From assembly GCA_017307735.1 (NCBI GenBank), contig JAFKGR010000015.1, positions 1 to 64,000 of the forward strand: a DNA stretch of 64,000 bases, written 5' to 3'. The notes under the pieces were generated by a model. That model was not told where the DNA came from. It did no database searches and saw nothing but the letters and a program-made list of their open reading frames with translations. The position numbers and the translations under genes were made by a program. This document shows positions 35,804 to 46,469 of this stretch, one piece after another. Each line of letters starts with the position of its first letter. Positions within the stretch are counted from its first letter, which is position 1. The stretch is from Chitinophagaceae bacterium. Its GTDB lineage: Bacteria; Bacteroidota; Bacteroidia; Chitinophagales; Chitinophagaceae.

Positions 35804-38800
35804 ATGCAAAAGAATGAGTTTTTCGGATGGCAGATTTTATTTCTTCTCTGTATTGGTTTTTTATTTACCTCCTGCAACCGTTCTGGCGAAGGAACGATGC
35901 CGCAAGATTTTGTTTCCTATCCCCAACCTGTAACCCAACCATTGCGGTTGACCGATCCAAAACCTCTCCGGTGGGATACACTTGCACATTCGGTTATCAT
36001 GCCCGTTTCTTTTCCGCTTGATCTGAATAATCTGAATGGCCAGCCTTATGATCCGACAGGATTCAAACCGTTATCAGTGGCTCCCACACAAACGCCATTC
36101 AATTTTGCCGCACTTCCTTCCAGGCCATTCGATCTGAAAAAAATACTTGAATACCCTTTGAAGATGGAAACAAGGGTAATGCCTCTTCCTTCTGCTGTCA
36201 TAAAATTTCAAAAGCCGGAGCGTGTAATTCCTTCTGCCATGGGCATCAAAGAATGGCAACAGATTTCAGGATTGAACGTACTCATATATACTTTGATAAA
36301 GGATTCCATTGGTATCATGTGGATGGGTACCAGCAATGGTATTTACAGATTCGATGGGGTTGAATTAACCAATTTCATTTCCGGTAAAAGGATCAACGGC
36401 CTTTGTTTCGATAAGGAAGGCAATCTGTGGTGCATTGATCAGACAGATCCGGCGCAGACTTCCATCGTGAAGTTTGATTTTAAAAATGAAACGCTTGGAA
36501 AAGCTTATTTTAATTTTTCTACAGGCAGAGGGATTATTTCAATGAGCATGGACCTGTCGGGCTTTATCTGGGTCACCGGCGCTGTTGCAATGCCTTCTCC
36601 GGTAATATTGGATCCGGTGAAAAATTCTTATCATGTTTTAAACTCAGTGGCAGGCTTCAATAGCAGCCATTATTCTTCTCATTGCTTCGATAATGAAAAC
36701 AGGATATGGCTGGCTTCCGGGAATGGAATAGAAATCATAGATAATCGTTCCAACAGGGTTTACCAGCTCAACAGAAATACCGGGCTTTCTCAGGATACAG
36801 TCTCGGGTGTAATTACGGGAGCCAACGGAATAATCTGGGCTGCCGTACCCGGAGGAGTGGAAAGAATCGGTTTAAAAACGGGAGATATTACGCACTTTCA
36901 TTTGAGCAATGGAAATTCCCAGACTAATGTCATGTTGATGGATAAAACAGGTCAGGTCTGGCTGGGCAGCAACAATGGAATCGGAATTTTTAATCCTGCG
37001 AAGAATTTATTCAGGCATGCAGGATTGAATGAAGGATTGGCCTGGCCTTCGGCGATAAATATGATAGAAGATAATCATGGCCAGGTTCTTATTGCTGCAT
37101 ATAATGGCAGTTTTTCCACGATTTATATTGTCAGCCAATATGGGAAAACAGTTTATCCATTCGGTAATACAAACATCATCAGCGCCATCGAAGATTCACG
37201 CGGTAATATGTGGATAGGTACCGGGAAAGGGTTGTTTGTGGTTGACTCTTCACGCCGGAGTTATCGACTGCTGGGTACATCCGACGGCCTTGCCGATCCG
37301 TTTGTCCAATCTGTAACTGAGGAAGGAAATAAACTGATCATCACTACAGACAACGGATACAATATTTTTGATCCTCAAAAAAACCAATTATTGCGGATTG
37401 GTAAACCGGAGGGATTACTTTCAGATACAGTTCTTTCGGTGATGACAGATGCGCAGGGAAATACGTGGGTTACGGGAACGTACAGAGGTATTACAAAATA
37501 TGACGCCGCTCATCAGGTTGTGCTGGGTTTGAACAAAGCCGGCGGATTGAATGGCAATAACATTGTTCAGACTATTCTTCTTAAAAACAACAAGGTAATG
37601 ATCCTTCCGTTGGAAACCGGCCCCTCTATTATTGATTTGACACGCAATACCATCCAGGCTATCAAAGGTTACCAGGGAATTAATTCTTATACCTACAAAA
37701 GAATGATTGAAGACGAAAAGGGAGGTGTCTGGATTTCAGGGCAGTCCAATGGCTGGGGCCTTTACATGATAGATCCCGGTTTGAAAAATATCACCCATTT
37801 TACAACCAGGGAAGGACTCAACAGCGATGCAGTCAGTTCTGTTTTGAATTATCAGGGAAGGATACTTGCGGGAACGAACCTGAAGGTCAATATTATTACC
37901 CCGCCTGATTTATCTGCTTCACATCAATGGCAGGTGGATGTAATGGCACATTCAGAAGATTTAATTAAATCTTCCGGCAGCTTTATGAGTGACGGTGTTA
38001 CAAAAAGTGGAAATTATTTGTGGGGAGATGCCGGATTAAAAATAATTCATGGAATTGTTCCGGATACCACACGGTCGGTTAATTTGATTACGGGTGTCGC
38101 CATCATGGGTAAAGCAAGGCTTTTTGCAGATAGCAAGAACGCTCAACTTACCAATGCTTTTGGCAAAAAAAATGAAGTATCAATGTCGGAGTCAGGTTAC
38201 CTGACCCGCGGAAAAATAAAATGGAATAAACTTTCTGGGCCATTCCAATTGCCGGTCAAACTTTCACTTCCCCACGATCAGAATATAATCCGTTTTCGTT
38301 TTACGGAGTTGAGCAGTGGCAGGCCCGACAGTGTTGAATTTGCCTATTTGCTGGAAGGGATTGACAAGGCATGGACTTACACTAATGATCCTCAGACCGA
38401 CAGTTATTTGAATCTCTCTCCCGGACATTATACTTTCAAAGTATCGAGCCGCTGGAGAAACGGCAGATGGAATTTGCCCGATACTTTCAGTTTCGTCATC
38501 CGTTCGCCATGGTACAGCACCTGGTGGTCGTATATCATCTATGCAATACTGTTGGCCGCTGCCATTCTGGGTATTATCCGCGTTCAGCGAAACATGGTTA
38601 TAGCACGCGAACGCCAAAAATCCAAAGTGAGGGAAGCGCAGCTCAGGGCTGAGGCAGAAAATGACCGGAGAAAAAATGTAGAACTGATCAGCGAGATGGG
38701 CAGAGATATCAATTCATCACTTTCATTGGAAAATATTATTGAAACAGTATATCGCCATGTCAATGAGCTCATGGATGCTTCTGTCTTTGGCATCGGTGTG

Positions 38801-39976
38801 TATGACAAAGAAAAAAATCATCTCGAATTCCCTGCAACCAAAGAAAATGGAAAAACATTATTTCCATATTATTACCGTTTGGATGATGAGTCGAGGCCGG
38901 CAAGCTGGTGTTTCAAAAACAGAAAAGAAATAATCACCAATGATTTTGAAAAAGACCGGAAGAATTATGTGTCAGAAATTTCAGATCCTGTTGCGGGAGA
39001 TCATGTGAAATCACTTATTTATCTTCCTTTGATTCATAAAGACAATTGCCTGGGAGTGTTGACTGCACAGAGTTTCAGCAAGAATGCCTACAACGATTAT
39101 CATGTGAATGTATTGAGGAGCCTTGCAACGTACACCACGGTGGCACTCGATAATTCGGAGGCATACAGAAGGTTGCAGTCTGCACAGGTGCAACTTATTC
39201 AATCAGAAAAAATGGCATCGCTTGGTGAACTCACAGCGGGCATTGCACATGAAATACAAAACCCGTTGAATTTTGTAAATAATTTTTCTGAAATCAACCG
39301 GGAACTGATCATGGATATGAGAGAGGAAATCGAGAAAGGGGATCTTCAGGAAATCCGTTCACTTGCAGACAGCATAGATTCCAATGAGGAAAAAGTAATT
39401 CACCATGGCAAACGGGCCGATGCAATTGTAAAAGCCATGTTGCAACATACACGTGGCTCTTCCGGAGAAAAGGAGCCGGCAGACATCAATGCCCTTGCAG
39501 AAGAATATTTACGGTTGAGTTTTCACGGTATGAGAGCCAAAGACAAATCTTTCAATCCGGAGTGCAAAACAGATTTTGACAAATCGCTGAATGCAGATGA
39601 GAGGGGTAATGGAAAAATAAATGTTGTACCGCAGGATATCGGAAGGGTGCTGCTTAATCTGCTGAATAATGCATTTTATGCAGTGAATGAAAGACAGAAA
39701 AAAGATGGAAATGGTTTTAATGCGTCGGTTTTGGTAAAGACCAGGAGAGAAAAAAACCATGTCGAAATCAGTGTGGCAGACAATGGAGAGGGAATTCCGC
39801 CAGACATACGCAGGAAAATTTTCCAACCTTTTTTCACAACCAAACCTACGGGTAAAGGAACAGGACTGGGCTTGAGCCTGAGCTATGATATCGTCAAAGC
39901 GCACGGGGGAAATCTGACTGTTGAAAGCAAGGAAAATGAAGGAACTGAATTTACAATTCAATTGCCGATAGGGTAA
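35804..39976 (+). CDS. Propeller / Y_Y_Y / GAF histidine kinase
   Basis: A 1390-residue kinase. A lipoprotein-like signal ends LFTSC (cysteine 24). A region of Reg_prop propeller blades runs to about residue 800 (repeated [18 protein letters not shown] motifs), then a Y_Y_Y-type domain, a membrane helix at about 907-930 and a GAF domain around 960-1110. The phosphoacceptor is H1149 in [12 protein letters not shown], and the HATPase shows NLLNNAF, DNGEGIP and GTGLGLSL. It has the sensor architecture of a hybrid regulator but no receiver or HTH, so it must act through a separate partner. The kinase at 40225 and receivers at 41616 and 41992 lie downstream in the same direction. ATG at 35804 is the start. 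Confidence 0.93.
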   Translation: MQKNEFFGWQILFLLCIGFLFTSCNRSGEGTMPQDFVSYPQPVTQPLRLTDPKPLRWDTLAHSVIMPVSFPLDLNNLNGQPYDPTGFKPLSVAPTQTPFNFAALPSRPFDLKKILEYPLKMETRVMPLPSAVIKFQKPERVIPSAMGIKEWQQISGLNVLIYTLIKDSIGIMWMGTSNGIYRFDGVELTNFISGKRINGLCFDKEGNLWCIDQTDPAQTSIVKFDFKNETLGKAYFNFSTGRGIISMSMDLSGFIWVTGAVAMPSPVILDPVKNSYHVLNSVAGFNSSHYSSHCFDNENRIWLASGNGIEIIDNRSNRVYQLNRNTGLSQDTVSGVITGANGIIWAAVPGGVERIGLKTGDITHFHLSNGNSQTNVMLMDKTGQVWLGSNNGIGIFNPAKNLFRHAGLNEGLAWPSAINMIEDNHGQVLIAAYNGSFSTIYIVSQYGKTVYPFGNTNIISAIEDSRGNMWIGTGKGLFVVDSSRRSYRLLGTSDGLADPFVQSVTEEGNKLIITTDNGYNIFDPQKNQLLRIGKPEGLLSDTVLSVMTDAQGNTWVTGTYRGITKYDAAHQVVLGLNKAGGLNGNNIVQTILLKNNKVMILPLETGPSIIDLTRNTIQAIKGYQGINSYTYKRMIEDEKGGVWISGQSNGWGLYMIDPGLKNITHFTTREGLNSDAVSSVLNYQGRILAGTNLKVNIITPPDLSASHQWQVDVMAHSEDLIKSSGSFMSDGVTKSGNYLWGDAGLKIIHGIVPDTTRSVNLITGVAIMGKARLFADSKNAQLTNAFGKKNEVSMSESGYLTRGKIKWNKLSGPFQLPVKLSLPHDQNIIRFRFTELSSGRPDSVEFAYLLEGIDKAWTYTNDPQTDSYLNLSPGHYTFKVSSRWRNGRWNLPDTFSFVIRSPWYSTWWSYIIYAILLAAAILGIIRVQRNMVIARERQKSKVREAQLRAEAENDRRKNVELISEMGRDINSSLSLENIIETVYRHVNELMDASVFGIGVYDKEKNHLEFPATKENGKTLFPYYYRLDDESRPASWCFKNRKEIITNDFEKDRKNYVSEISDPVAGDHVKSLIYLPLIHKDNCLGVLTAQSFSKNAYNDYHVNVLRSLATYTTVALDNSEAYRRLQSAQVQLIQSEKMASLGELTAGIAHEIQNPLNFVNNFSEINRELIMDMREEIEKGDLQEIRSLADSIDSNEEKVIHHGKRADAIVKAMLQHTRGSSGEKEPADINALAEEYLRLSFHGMRAKDKSFNPECKTDFDKSLNADERGNGKINVVPQDIGRVLLNLLNNAFYAVNERQKKDGNGFNASVLVKTRREKNHVEISVADNGEGIPPDIRRKIFQPFFTTKPTGKGTGLGLSLSYDIVKAHGGNLTVESKENEGTEFTIQLPIG

Positions 39977-40224
39977 ACCTTGTTCGTTTGAGCGGTATGC
40001 AAATGCGAAGCATCGAAAGATTTTGTACCTATTGATTTTAATCTGCCAAAGAATTGAAATGAAAATAATGGGTTGAAAAATGGATCAAAAATGAGCGATG
40101 GAAAATTCAATCAGATGGAACGCTTCTTTAGGACTGAAATAAAAATGTTTGACAGGAAGTTTTGAATTGTAGATGTTTGTATAGTAATTAATACAAATAT
40201 TTTACAAGGTTAAAATTATCGTAT

Positions 40225-41604
40225 ATGAATTTTGAGTTAATTCTGGCGATTATTATTGCTGCTTACCTGAGGAAATCTTTTCAGACAAAAAAAGAATTCC
40301 CCAAGTGGTACAATATACTCTCCATTATTTTTTACGGAGGAATCGTTTTGCTTGTTTTGAATATAACCGTCGGCAGATGGACATCTGTTACCAGATGGCT
40401 GGGGCATGCCCTGATGTTGTATCTGATTTATATTTTATTTGTTGAAGACGTTTTTAAAAAAGCAAAATCCATTCTGATAGCCATTGCCCCGTTTGTTTTG
40501 TTGTCGTTGCTAAAAGATGTTTCTGCACTGATAAATATTACTCAGTTCAAAGTCTGGAAAAATCTGATAGATACGGCCCTTGGTTTCTCTGTCATCTGGA
40601 TGTTTATTATGTGGATCATCACCAACAAACAACGGAAGGAATTAGAGAAGGAAAGGATCAAAACAAAACATGAGGAAGAGCAGAAGATCCTTGTGGAGTC
40701 AATGAACGATCAATTGGAAATTCAGGTGAGGGAACGTACCAAAGAAATCACACAGCAAAAAGAAGAATTGGAACACACCCTTGATGAACTCAAATCAGCG
40801 CAGGCACAACTGATTCAAGCCGAGAAGATGGCTTCCCTTGGCCAGCTTACGGCGGGCATTGCACACGAAATTCAGAACCCGCTCAACTTCGTCAATAATT
40901 TTTCTGAACTCAATAAAGAAATGCTGGAAGAATTGAAAGATGAGATTGCCAAACCTGCCGCCCAAAGAGATGATGGATTGGGAAATGAATTGATTGCCGA
41001 TCTCATCAGTAATTCTGAAAAAATAAATTACCACGGAAAGCGCGCGGATAATATTGTCAAAAGCATGTTGCAACATTCGCGTGCAAGCAGCGGAACAAAG
41101 GAACTGACAGACATCAATGCGCTGTGTGATGAGTACTTGCGTCTGGCTTTTCATGGCACAAGAGCCAAAGACAAGTCCTTCAATTCAGGAATGGAATCTG
41201 TTTTTGATCCGTCGCTGGATGCGGGAGATGATGGTTCAGGAAAAATTAAAATTGTTCCGCAGGATATAGGACGCGTATTGCTCAATTTATTGACCAATGC
41301 ATTTTATGAAGTCAATGAGAAGCGGAAGAAAGAAATGCCCGGTTACCAGCCTATGGTGAAAATAAAAACCCGGCGTTGTGACAACAATGTCGAGATCGAA
41401 GTTTCAGATAACGGGAGGGGAATTCCGGAAGAAATCAGGAAGAAAATATTTCAACCTTTCTTCACCACCAAACCCACGGGTGAAGGCACCGGATTGGGTT
41501 TGAGCCTGAGCTACGATATTATCAATGCACATAACGGTCAGATTTCCGTGGCGTCCGTGCCCGGCGAATCCACCACATTTAAAATTATTTTACCAACCAG
41601 TTAA
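40225..41604 (+). CDS. Multi-span membrane histidine kinase
   Basis: A 459-residue kinase. The first 140 residues contain five hydrophobic segments (for example WYNILSIIFYGGIVLLVLNI and FSVIWMFIMWIITN), a membrane sensor of unknown ligand. A coiled coil follows (QVRERTKEITQQKEELEHTL). The phosphoacceptor is H214 ([12 protein letters not shown]), and the ATPase has [23 protein letters not shown] and [12 protein letters not shown]. Translation of the next gene starts 11 bp after the stop, so kinase and receiver genes 41616 and 41992 form one operon. In this copy the ATPase loops are free of the palindromic inserts seen at 211 and 12826. Confidence 0.93.
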   Translation: MNFELILAIIIAAYLRKSFQTKKEFPKWYNILSIIFYGGIVLLVLNITVGRWTSVTRWLGHALMLYLIYILFVEDVFKKAKSILIAIAPFVLLSLLKDVSALINITQFKVWKNLIDTALGFSVIWMFIMWIITNKQRKELEKERIKTKHEEEQKILVESMNDQLEIQVRERTKEITQQKEELEHTLDELKSAQAQLIQAEKMASLGQLTAGIAHEIQNPLNFVNNFSELNKEMLEELKDEIAKPAAQRDDGLGNELIADLISNSEKINYHGKRADNIVKSMLQHSRASSGTKELTDINALCDEYLRLAFHGTRAKDKSFNSGMESVFDPSLDAGDDGSGKIKIVPQDIGRVLLNLLTNAFYEVNEKRKKEMPGYQPMVKIKTRRCDNNVEIEVSDNGRGIPEEIRKKIFQPFFTTKPTGEGTGLGLSLSYDIINAHNGQISVASVPGESTTFKIILPTS

Positions 41605-41615
41605 ACTTTACAAAA

Positions 41616-41990
41616 ATGAAAGTATTAGTTGTTGACGATGAACATGATGTTCGCCTCCTTTTTGAGCAGAAATTCAGGAAAGAAATCAAAAGCGGGGAGA
41701 TGAATTTTTCCTTTGCCTATTCCGGGCAAGAGGCATTGGATTATCTTCGTAAAAGCGACCAGGGCGCTGTCCTGATTTTGTCAGACATCAATATGCCGGG
41801 AATGAGCGGACTGGAATTATTAAAAAAGATAAGAGAAGAAAGTCCTGCACCACCACCGATGGTTATGATGATAACTGCCTACGGTGATCAGCAAAACAGA
41901 GATTCGGCAAAGCAGTTGGGAGCAGATGATTTTCTCACCAAACCGGTGGACTTTAATGAATTGAAAACAAAACTTAAATCGGTAGTGTGA
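41616..41990 (+). CDS. Single-domain response regulator
   Basis: A 124-residue receiver domain with no output domain. It has the acidic pair in VVDDEHD, phosphoacceptor D57 in [11 protein letters not shown], and the lysine in LTKPVD. It is placed between kinase and cyclase genes in one operon (11-bp and 1-bp spacings), so it may act as a phosphate relay or sink between them, or as a CheY-like signal (inference). Confidence 0.93.
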   Translation: MKVLVVDDEHDVRLLFEQKFRKEIKSGEMNFSFAYSGQEALDYLRKSDQGAVLILSDINMPGMSGLELLKKIREESPAPPPMVMMITAYGDQQNRDSAKQLGADDFLTKPVDFNELKTKLKSVV

Positions 41991-41991
41991 C

Positions 41992-43032
41992 ATGGCAAAG
42001 ATTATGGTGGTAGATGATGAGGCGGATTTGGAAATGCTCATCAAACAAAAATTTCGTCAGAAGATCCGGGAAAAAGAATATGAATTTGTATTTGCCGGAA
42101 ATGGAAGACTGGCGCTTGAAAAGCTCGCCGAGCAACAGGATATTGAATTGATATTAAGCGATATCAATATGCCGGAAATGGACGGACTTACGCTGCTTCA
42201 AAAAGTCAGCGAACAGAATTCTCTTTTGCGTACGATAATTATTTCGGCATATGGCGATATGCAGAATATCCGTGCTGCCATGAACCTCGGTGCATACGAT
42301 TTTGTAACCAAACCCATTGATTTTACGGATCTGGAAGTAACGGTTGCAAAGACCCTCAAAGATGTGCAACAGATGAAAGAGACTTTGGAAGCTGTGCGGG
42401 AAAACAACATCCTGAAAATGTATGTGGATCAGAATGTGCTGAATTTTATGGGAAGCAAGGAGTTCGAAAAATCTCTTGCTGCCAACGAGACCATAGAAGG
42501 TACGGTGGTTTTCGTCGATATATGCGGTTTTACCTCGATCAGTGAAAGTGAAAAACCGGATAATGTCGTCAAGCTATTGAACGATTATTTTGAAATTATC
42601 GTAAAACAGATTATAGGCCAGAAAGGCCATATTGATAAATTTATAGGAGATGCCGTGATGGCTGTTTTCAGAGGAGAATATCATTTGGACAGGGCGTTGG
42701 ATGCCTGTCTGGCAACAGTGGCTGAAATTGAAAAATGCCTGCCATTTACAGGTAATACTACTTTCAAACCTCACGTGGCCATTGGCATCAACAGCGGAGA
42801 AATGATCAGCGGTAATATCGGATCAACCAGCCTGCGGAGATTGGATTATACCGTTATCGGCGATACCGTAAATACAGCACAACGGCTGCAAAGCATTGCC
42901 GGCCCGGGAGAAATTATCATCAACAAAAATTCTTACGAAAAGATAAAAGAATTCTTTCAGTGTGAATCAAAAGGCACGGTATCGTTGAAGCACAAAAGCC
43001 TTCCGGAAGAAATTTACCGCGTGGTGAAATAG
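41992..43032 (+). CDS. Receiver-adenylate/guanylate cyclase regulator
   Basis: A 346-residue response regulator with phosphoacceptor D57 ([11 protein letters not shown]) in the N-terminal receiver and a class III nucleotide cyclase domain from about 165. Metal-binding aspartates are in [11 protein letters not shown] and [11 protein letters not shown]. The lysine in DKFIGD and the aspartate in [12 protein letters not shown] are the base-specifying residues typical of ATP cyclases, so cAMP is the likelier product. Only one base separates it from the preceding gene. Kinase, receiver and cyclase together point to a signal chain ending in a second messenger. Start ATG at 41992. Confidence 0.93.
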   Translation: MAKIMVVDDEADLEMLIKQKFRQKIREKEYEFVFAGNGRLALEKLAEQQDIELILSDINMPEMDGLTLLQKVSEQNSLLRTIIISAYGDMQNIRAAMNLGAYDFVTKPIDFTDLEVTVAKTLKDVQQMKETLEAVRENNILKMYVDQNVLNFMGSKEFEKSLAANETIEGTVVFVDICGFTSISESEKPDNVVKLLNDYFEIIVKQIIGQKGHIDKFIGDAVMAVFRGEYHLDRALDACLATVAEIEKCLPFTGNTTFKPHVAIGINSGEMISGNIGSTSLRRLDYTVIGDTVNTAQRLQSIAGPGEIIINKNSYEKIKEFFQCESKGTVSLKHKSLPEEIYRVVK

Positions 43033-43430
43033 GATCTTTATCTATTATTGGCTGGCGATTACACAAGGTATTGATGTATTGTTTTCTTATGGTATATGTT
43101 TTCATTTTCCACTAACGCATTAGTTTGAATTGAGCATTCCGGAAAACCATTTTTCCCGAAGAAGATAAAAAGTAGATTTTTTACAGTTCCGGCGTTTGGA
43201 TTTGTTGCAGGTTTGCATTTTTGCGTGCTGTTTGTTTATGAATTGAAAAATTTCGCAAACAATGAAAAAATATGAGGACAGCAGACGTGCTAATCTTTAC
43301 CTTTATGACAATCGGAGTTGGCAGTTTGGTATCAATACCTGCTACGGAATTGAAGCAACTATCTTTTCAAAAATGGAATTATAAGCATGATAGTTTTTTC
43401 TAATTATTAATCAAATAAAAATTAAAAAAA
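43033..43430. other. 398-bp intergenic region with one tiny open frame
   Basis: A 40-codon open frame (43262-43384, MKKYEDSRRANLYLYDNRSW...) exists but has no recognisable motif, and I do not call it a gene. A -7-like box TACCTTTA lies at 43298-43305, so the region may hold the peroxiredoxin promoter. No repeats were seen. Confidence 0.35.
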
Positions 43431-44069
43431 ATGAGTTTACAATTAGGAGAGATCGCCCCGAATTTCCAGTCGGAAACCAGTCAGGGGAAAATTGATTTTT
43501 ATGATTGGGCGGGAGACAAATGGGTTGTCCTGTTTTCCCATCCCGCCGATTTTACGCCGGTTTGTACAACCGAACTGGGCCGTATGTCTCAGCTCCAGGA
43601 AGATTTTGCACGGCGCAATGCAAAAATTATTGCCGTTAGTGTGGACTCCGCTGAATCGCATAAAAAATGGATACAGGATATTAATGAGGTTGGAAATACA
43701 GATGTAAAATATCCGATCATCGGCGACCCTGAAAGGAAAGTAGCCAATCTCTACGGAATGATACATCCCAAAGCGGATGACACGCATACCGTGCGCACTG
43801 TTTTTATCATTGATCCGCAAAAGAAGGTAAGGATGACGCTTACTTACCCGGCTGCCACAGGACGCAATTTCAAAGAAATTCTGCGCGTGCTGGATGCCAT
43901 ACAACTTACAGATCATTACAGCGTTTCCACTCCCGTGGAATGGGAACAGGGCGATGATGTAATTGTGGGTGGAAAAATAAAAACGGAAGATATTGATGCT
44001 AAATTTCCGAAAGGACATAAGGTGATTAAACCTTATCTGAGAACAACGCCTCAGCCAGACCTGGAATAA
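43431..44069 (+). CDS. 1-Cys peroxiredoxin (Prx6 type)
   Basis: A 212-residue peroxiredoxin. The peroxidatic cysteine is C45 in PADFTPVCTTELG, the P-x-x-x-T-x-x-C motif of the family. The C-terminal part (VSTPVEWEQGDDVIVGGKIK) and length match the Prx6/1-Cys group, which reduces hydrogen and organic peroxides. No resolving cysteine partner is visible. A clear terminator follows, so the gene is monocistronic. No Shine-Dalgarno-like site is present before the ATG; the run of A residues is typical for the phylum. Confidence 0.95.
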   Translation: MSLQLGEIAPNFQSETSQGKIDFYDWAGDKWVVLFSHPADFTPVCTTELGRMSQLQEDFARRNAKIIAVSVDSAESHKKWIQDINEVGNTDVKYPIIGDPERKVANLYGMIHPKADDTHTVRTVFIIDPQKKVRMTLTYPAATGRNFKEILRVLDAIQLTDHYSVSTPVEWEQGDDVIVGGKIKTEDIDAKFPKGHKVIKPYLRTTPQPDLE

Positions 44070-44086
44070 TAATTTTTCTTAAATGC

Positions 44087-44127
44087 CCGGTGGCAAAGGA
44101 TTTGAAAGATTCGCTTCCGGGCTTTTT
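44087..44127 (+). terminator. Terminator after the peroxiredoxin gene
   Basis: GCCCGG (44087-44092) pairs with CCGGGC (44117-44122) around a loop of 24 bases that can extend the stem slightly, followed by five T residues. Confidence 0.75.
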
Positions 44128-44170
44128 ATACTTATCCCGTAAAATTTAGTTTAAGAAAACTTCAAGGCGC

Positions 44171-44797
44171 GTGAACTTTCTGCGAAGACATTGGTTTGAT
44201 ATCGGTGGAATAATGGGAGGAGTTATTCTTATTTTTCTATTCTTCGCATGTCACAAATTATCAAACTACCAGATGCTGATGTGGCTGAATCTGGTATCTC
44301 TCTTCTTTCATCAAATGGAAGAATACCGGATTGTGGGAACTTTTCCGGGTATGATAAACAGCGTCATGTTTCACAGCGATTTACCCGATCGTTATCCGTT
44401 AAATACCAATACTTCCTTTTTAATCAATGTGGGCATAGGCTGGACTATTTATTTGCTGGCGGCATTGGCGGGCAAACAGTATATCTGGCTCGGGATGGCT
44501 TCCATTTTAGTATCGCTTGGAAACATCATCGCACACACCTTTATTTTTAATATCAGGGGAAAAACTTTTTTCAATGCGGGCTTGGCGACATGCTGGATTT
44601 TCTTTGTTCCTTGTGTTTTTTATTTTTTCAAAATAATTTACCGGGAGAATTTGGTTACCGGAAAAGATTTTTTAATTGGCGTTCCACTGGGGATTGTTAT
44701 AAACATTGCAGGTGTATTTAAACCCATAAAATGGCTTGCCGACAGAAATACAACTTATATTTTCAAAACGAATCAATTATTACCAAAAGACCGTTAG
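44171..44797 (+). CDS. HXXEE-domain membrane protein
   Basis: A 208-residue integral membrane protein starting at GTG 44171; an ATG at 44213 is a weaker alternative. It carries the family motif H-x-x-E-E as HQMEEYR after the first membrane segment, and further helices such as VGIGWTIYLLAALAG and LATCWIFFVPCVFYFF. The family is of unknown function, though the conserved His-Glu pattern suggests metal binding or redox chemistry. It is followed by a DUF4345 gene at 44826, with 28 bp between, likely a two-gene unit. The last residues (FKTNQLLPKDR) are hydrophilic. Confidence 0.82.
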   Translation: MNFLRRHWFDIGGIMGGVILIFLFFACHKLSNYQMLMWLNLVSLFFHQMEEYRIVGTFPGMINSVMFHSDLPDRYPLNTNTSFLINVGIGWTIYLLAALAGKQYIWLGMASILVSLGNIIAHTFIFNIRGKTFFNAGLATCWIFFVPCVFYFFKIIYRENLVTGKDFLIGVPLGIVINIAGVFKPIKWLADRNTTYIFKTNQLLPKDR

Positions 44798-44825
44798 AAT
44801 TTTTTTTAATCAGAAATACCAATAT

Positions 44826-45200
44826 ATGATAATAGCAAACAGCATCTTGTTGGGCCTTGTTGCACTGATATGTTTCCTGGGAGGCATAAATCTTCTGCTA
44901 AAGGGCTCCATGCATTTTTTGCCAAAGGAAACGCCCGCACAGCCTGTGCTGGATAATCTTTTCAGATTCCTTAGCGGTATTTATTTCAGCGGCGGATTTG
45001 TAATGGCGTACGCTGCACTTCATGTTAAAGATGCAGGAAATGTAATTTACTTTTTGGGACTCATGGTGGTGTTCTCGGGAATAGGGCGTTTGTATTCCAG
45101 GTTAAAAGTTGGATCAGCCGGCAAATATTTTGACAGTATGATGATTGTAGAAATTTTGCTCGGGCTGGCAATCATTATCCTGAAATGGTTGGGAAAATAA
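44826..45200 (+). CDS. DUF4345 membrane protein
   Basis: A 124-residue protein with four hydrophobic segments (SILLGLVALICFLGGINLLL, YFLGLMVVFSGIGRLYSRLK, MMIVEILLGLAIIILKW). The start at ATG 44826 is preferred; the open frame extends upstream to 44736, but the earlier part overlaps the previous gene. Family function is unknown. It lies 28 bp downstream of the HXXEE gene in the same direction. Confidence 0.85.
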   Translation: MIIANSILLGLVALICFLGGINLLLKGSMHFLPKETPAQPVLDNLFRFLSGIYFSGGFVMAYAALHVKDAGNVIYFLGLMVVFSGIGRLYSRLKVGSAGKYFDSMMIVEILLGLAIIILKWLGK

Positions 45201-45384
45201 AATACGATTTCCGGAATCTGTATCGGGGAATATCTAAATGTTTAGTTTTAGAATGACGAGGATTTTGTTTTCTGTTGATTTGATTGTCTCTGTTTTTTCG
45301 CGCATCCTGCCCTCCCGCGATTGTTTGGGTATCGTGCTCAGATATTTCTGAAGAAAGTTTGCACACTTCATTAGTTTGATAATT

Positions 45385-45545
45385 GAACCCAAATTTTGCA
45401 GTTGGCTGCAAAACGACTAAGAAAGCCTAATGCTCAAATAAAATATTTTCGCAAAGGCTTTCTAAGTCGGGGTTACCGGGATGCTTCCCACAACCCTTAC
45501 GCACTTTGAAGTAGCCTTTAGTGCTACTGCAAAATCCCGGTTAAA
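45385..45545. repeat. Dispersed palindromic repeat, copy 1
   Basis: It starts AAATTTTGCAGTTGGCTGCA and contains the inverted pair GACTAAGAAAGCCTAATGCT and AGGCTTTCTAAGTCGGGGTT, then CCGGGATGCTT ... ATCCCGGTTAA and the small hairpin GTAGC-ctttagt-GCTAC. A related copy lies at 59365-59608. It looks like a non-coding mobile or structural repeat. Confidence 0.6.
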
Positions 45546-46232
45546 TAAGAAAAGCGACTTGAGGTATAACTGCCGGATGATAATTCTAATGTGAATAGGG
45601 TAAACTATTTCTGAAAAGTGTATCAAAAAATTCACAGCGGTATTTTCCTCATATACTATTTTGGGAAAAAAGTTTTGCAACAACCGGATTGATTTTACTT
45701 TAACATCATTTATACGGGTTGAATCCGATGCAACAAAGGATCGTCAAAAATTCTACATTTTACCTTTTTCCGGCTCCCTTCAGGCTGGGCTTTATTGAAA
45801 TTATTCCGGGGTTTTGATTTTCGTATCTCCGTATTTTTTCCGGAAATGGAATTATAATTCTGCCCCTTTGGCATGATTTTTCCAGCGCGTTGCAGCAGCA
45901 GTTTGAGCAGTTTTCAGGCTGAATGAATATATCATAAAATTGGTTTCTGTATAAAAAGTGAATTCAATAAACTTTTAGAGGAAAGTCTTTTCAGGTAATG
46001 TTTACATCGTGAAACATTTTCTGAAAAAAGGAAATACCGCCGATTCAAATACCGATGGGATTGTAGAAAGTGAAACAATGAAAACTTTTCTAATGCTGAA
46101 AGTTTTATCCGAAATACACCTTGGGAAATGGAAAGATTTTCTACGAAGAAGGCTGATTATTTTGCTCTGAACTTTTTGTTTATATCCGGTGTTCCGGTGT
46201 ACAGAAACGCTAAAACTTAAAAAGACCATAAC
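45546..46232. other. Nearly 700 bp of non-coding DNA before the nitric oxide reductase operon
   Basis: The stretch holds T-rich sequence and, at 45997-46018, an inverted repeat AATGTTT-N8-AAACATT that could be a regulator-binding site. Short open frames are present (for example 46009-46171, 53 codons) but have no recognisable motif. No FNR-type TTGAT-N4-ATCAA palindrome was seen. Confidence 0.35.
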
Positions 46233-46469
46233 ATGCATTCAAAGCGGCAAACATTCATTATTGCTTTTTTGCTGAACATCGTGTTTGTCCTGATTTCAAC
46301 ACCATGGGAATTCGGGCATACCTATTTCGGCGACTCAAAAATCGCATGGATAATTTATTATGTTATCGGTTTCGCTTTTAGCCTTTACGTTACCTGGGCT
46401 TTTTTGAGAGCGCTCAAATTGCTGTTGAATCATATAGGCCACCATTTAAAAGAGGAAAACCATGAGTAG
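46233..46469 (+). CDS. Small two-helix membrane protein of the NOR operon
   Basis: A 78-residue protein with two membrane helices (TFIIAFLLNIVFVLISTPW and IAWIIYYVIGFAFSLYVTWA) and a histidine-rich tail (LLNHIGHHLKEENHE). It overlaps the next gene by 8 bases (46462-46469), indicating translational coupling. I cannot assign it to a named family; by position it resembles the small accessory subunits that accompany haem-copper oxidases and reductases. It may help assemble or insert haem or metal (inference). Confidence 0.65.
   Translation: MHSKRQTFIIAFLLNIVFVLISTPWEFGHTYFGDSKIAWIIYYVIGFAFSLYVTWAFLRALKLLLNHIGHHLKEENHE

Noticed and set aside
43262..43384. 40-codon small gene before the peroxiredoxin
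   Set aside because: Open frame only; no start signal, no similarity recognised, and a possible promoter lies inside it.
45462..45683. 73-codon minus-strand open frame
   Set aside because: It lies largely within the palindromic repeat and has no motif.
46009..46171. 53-codon open frame starting GTG upstream of the NO reductase operon
   Set aside because: No motif and no start signal; overlaps the inverted repeat.
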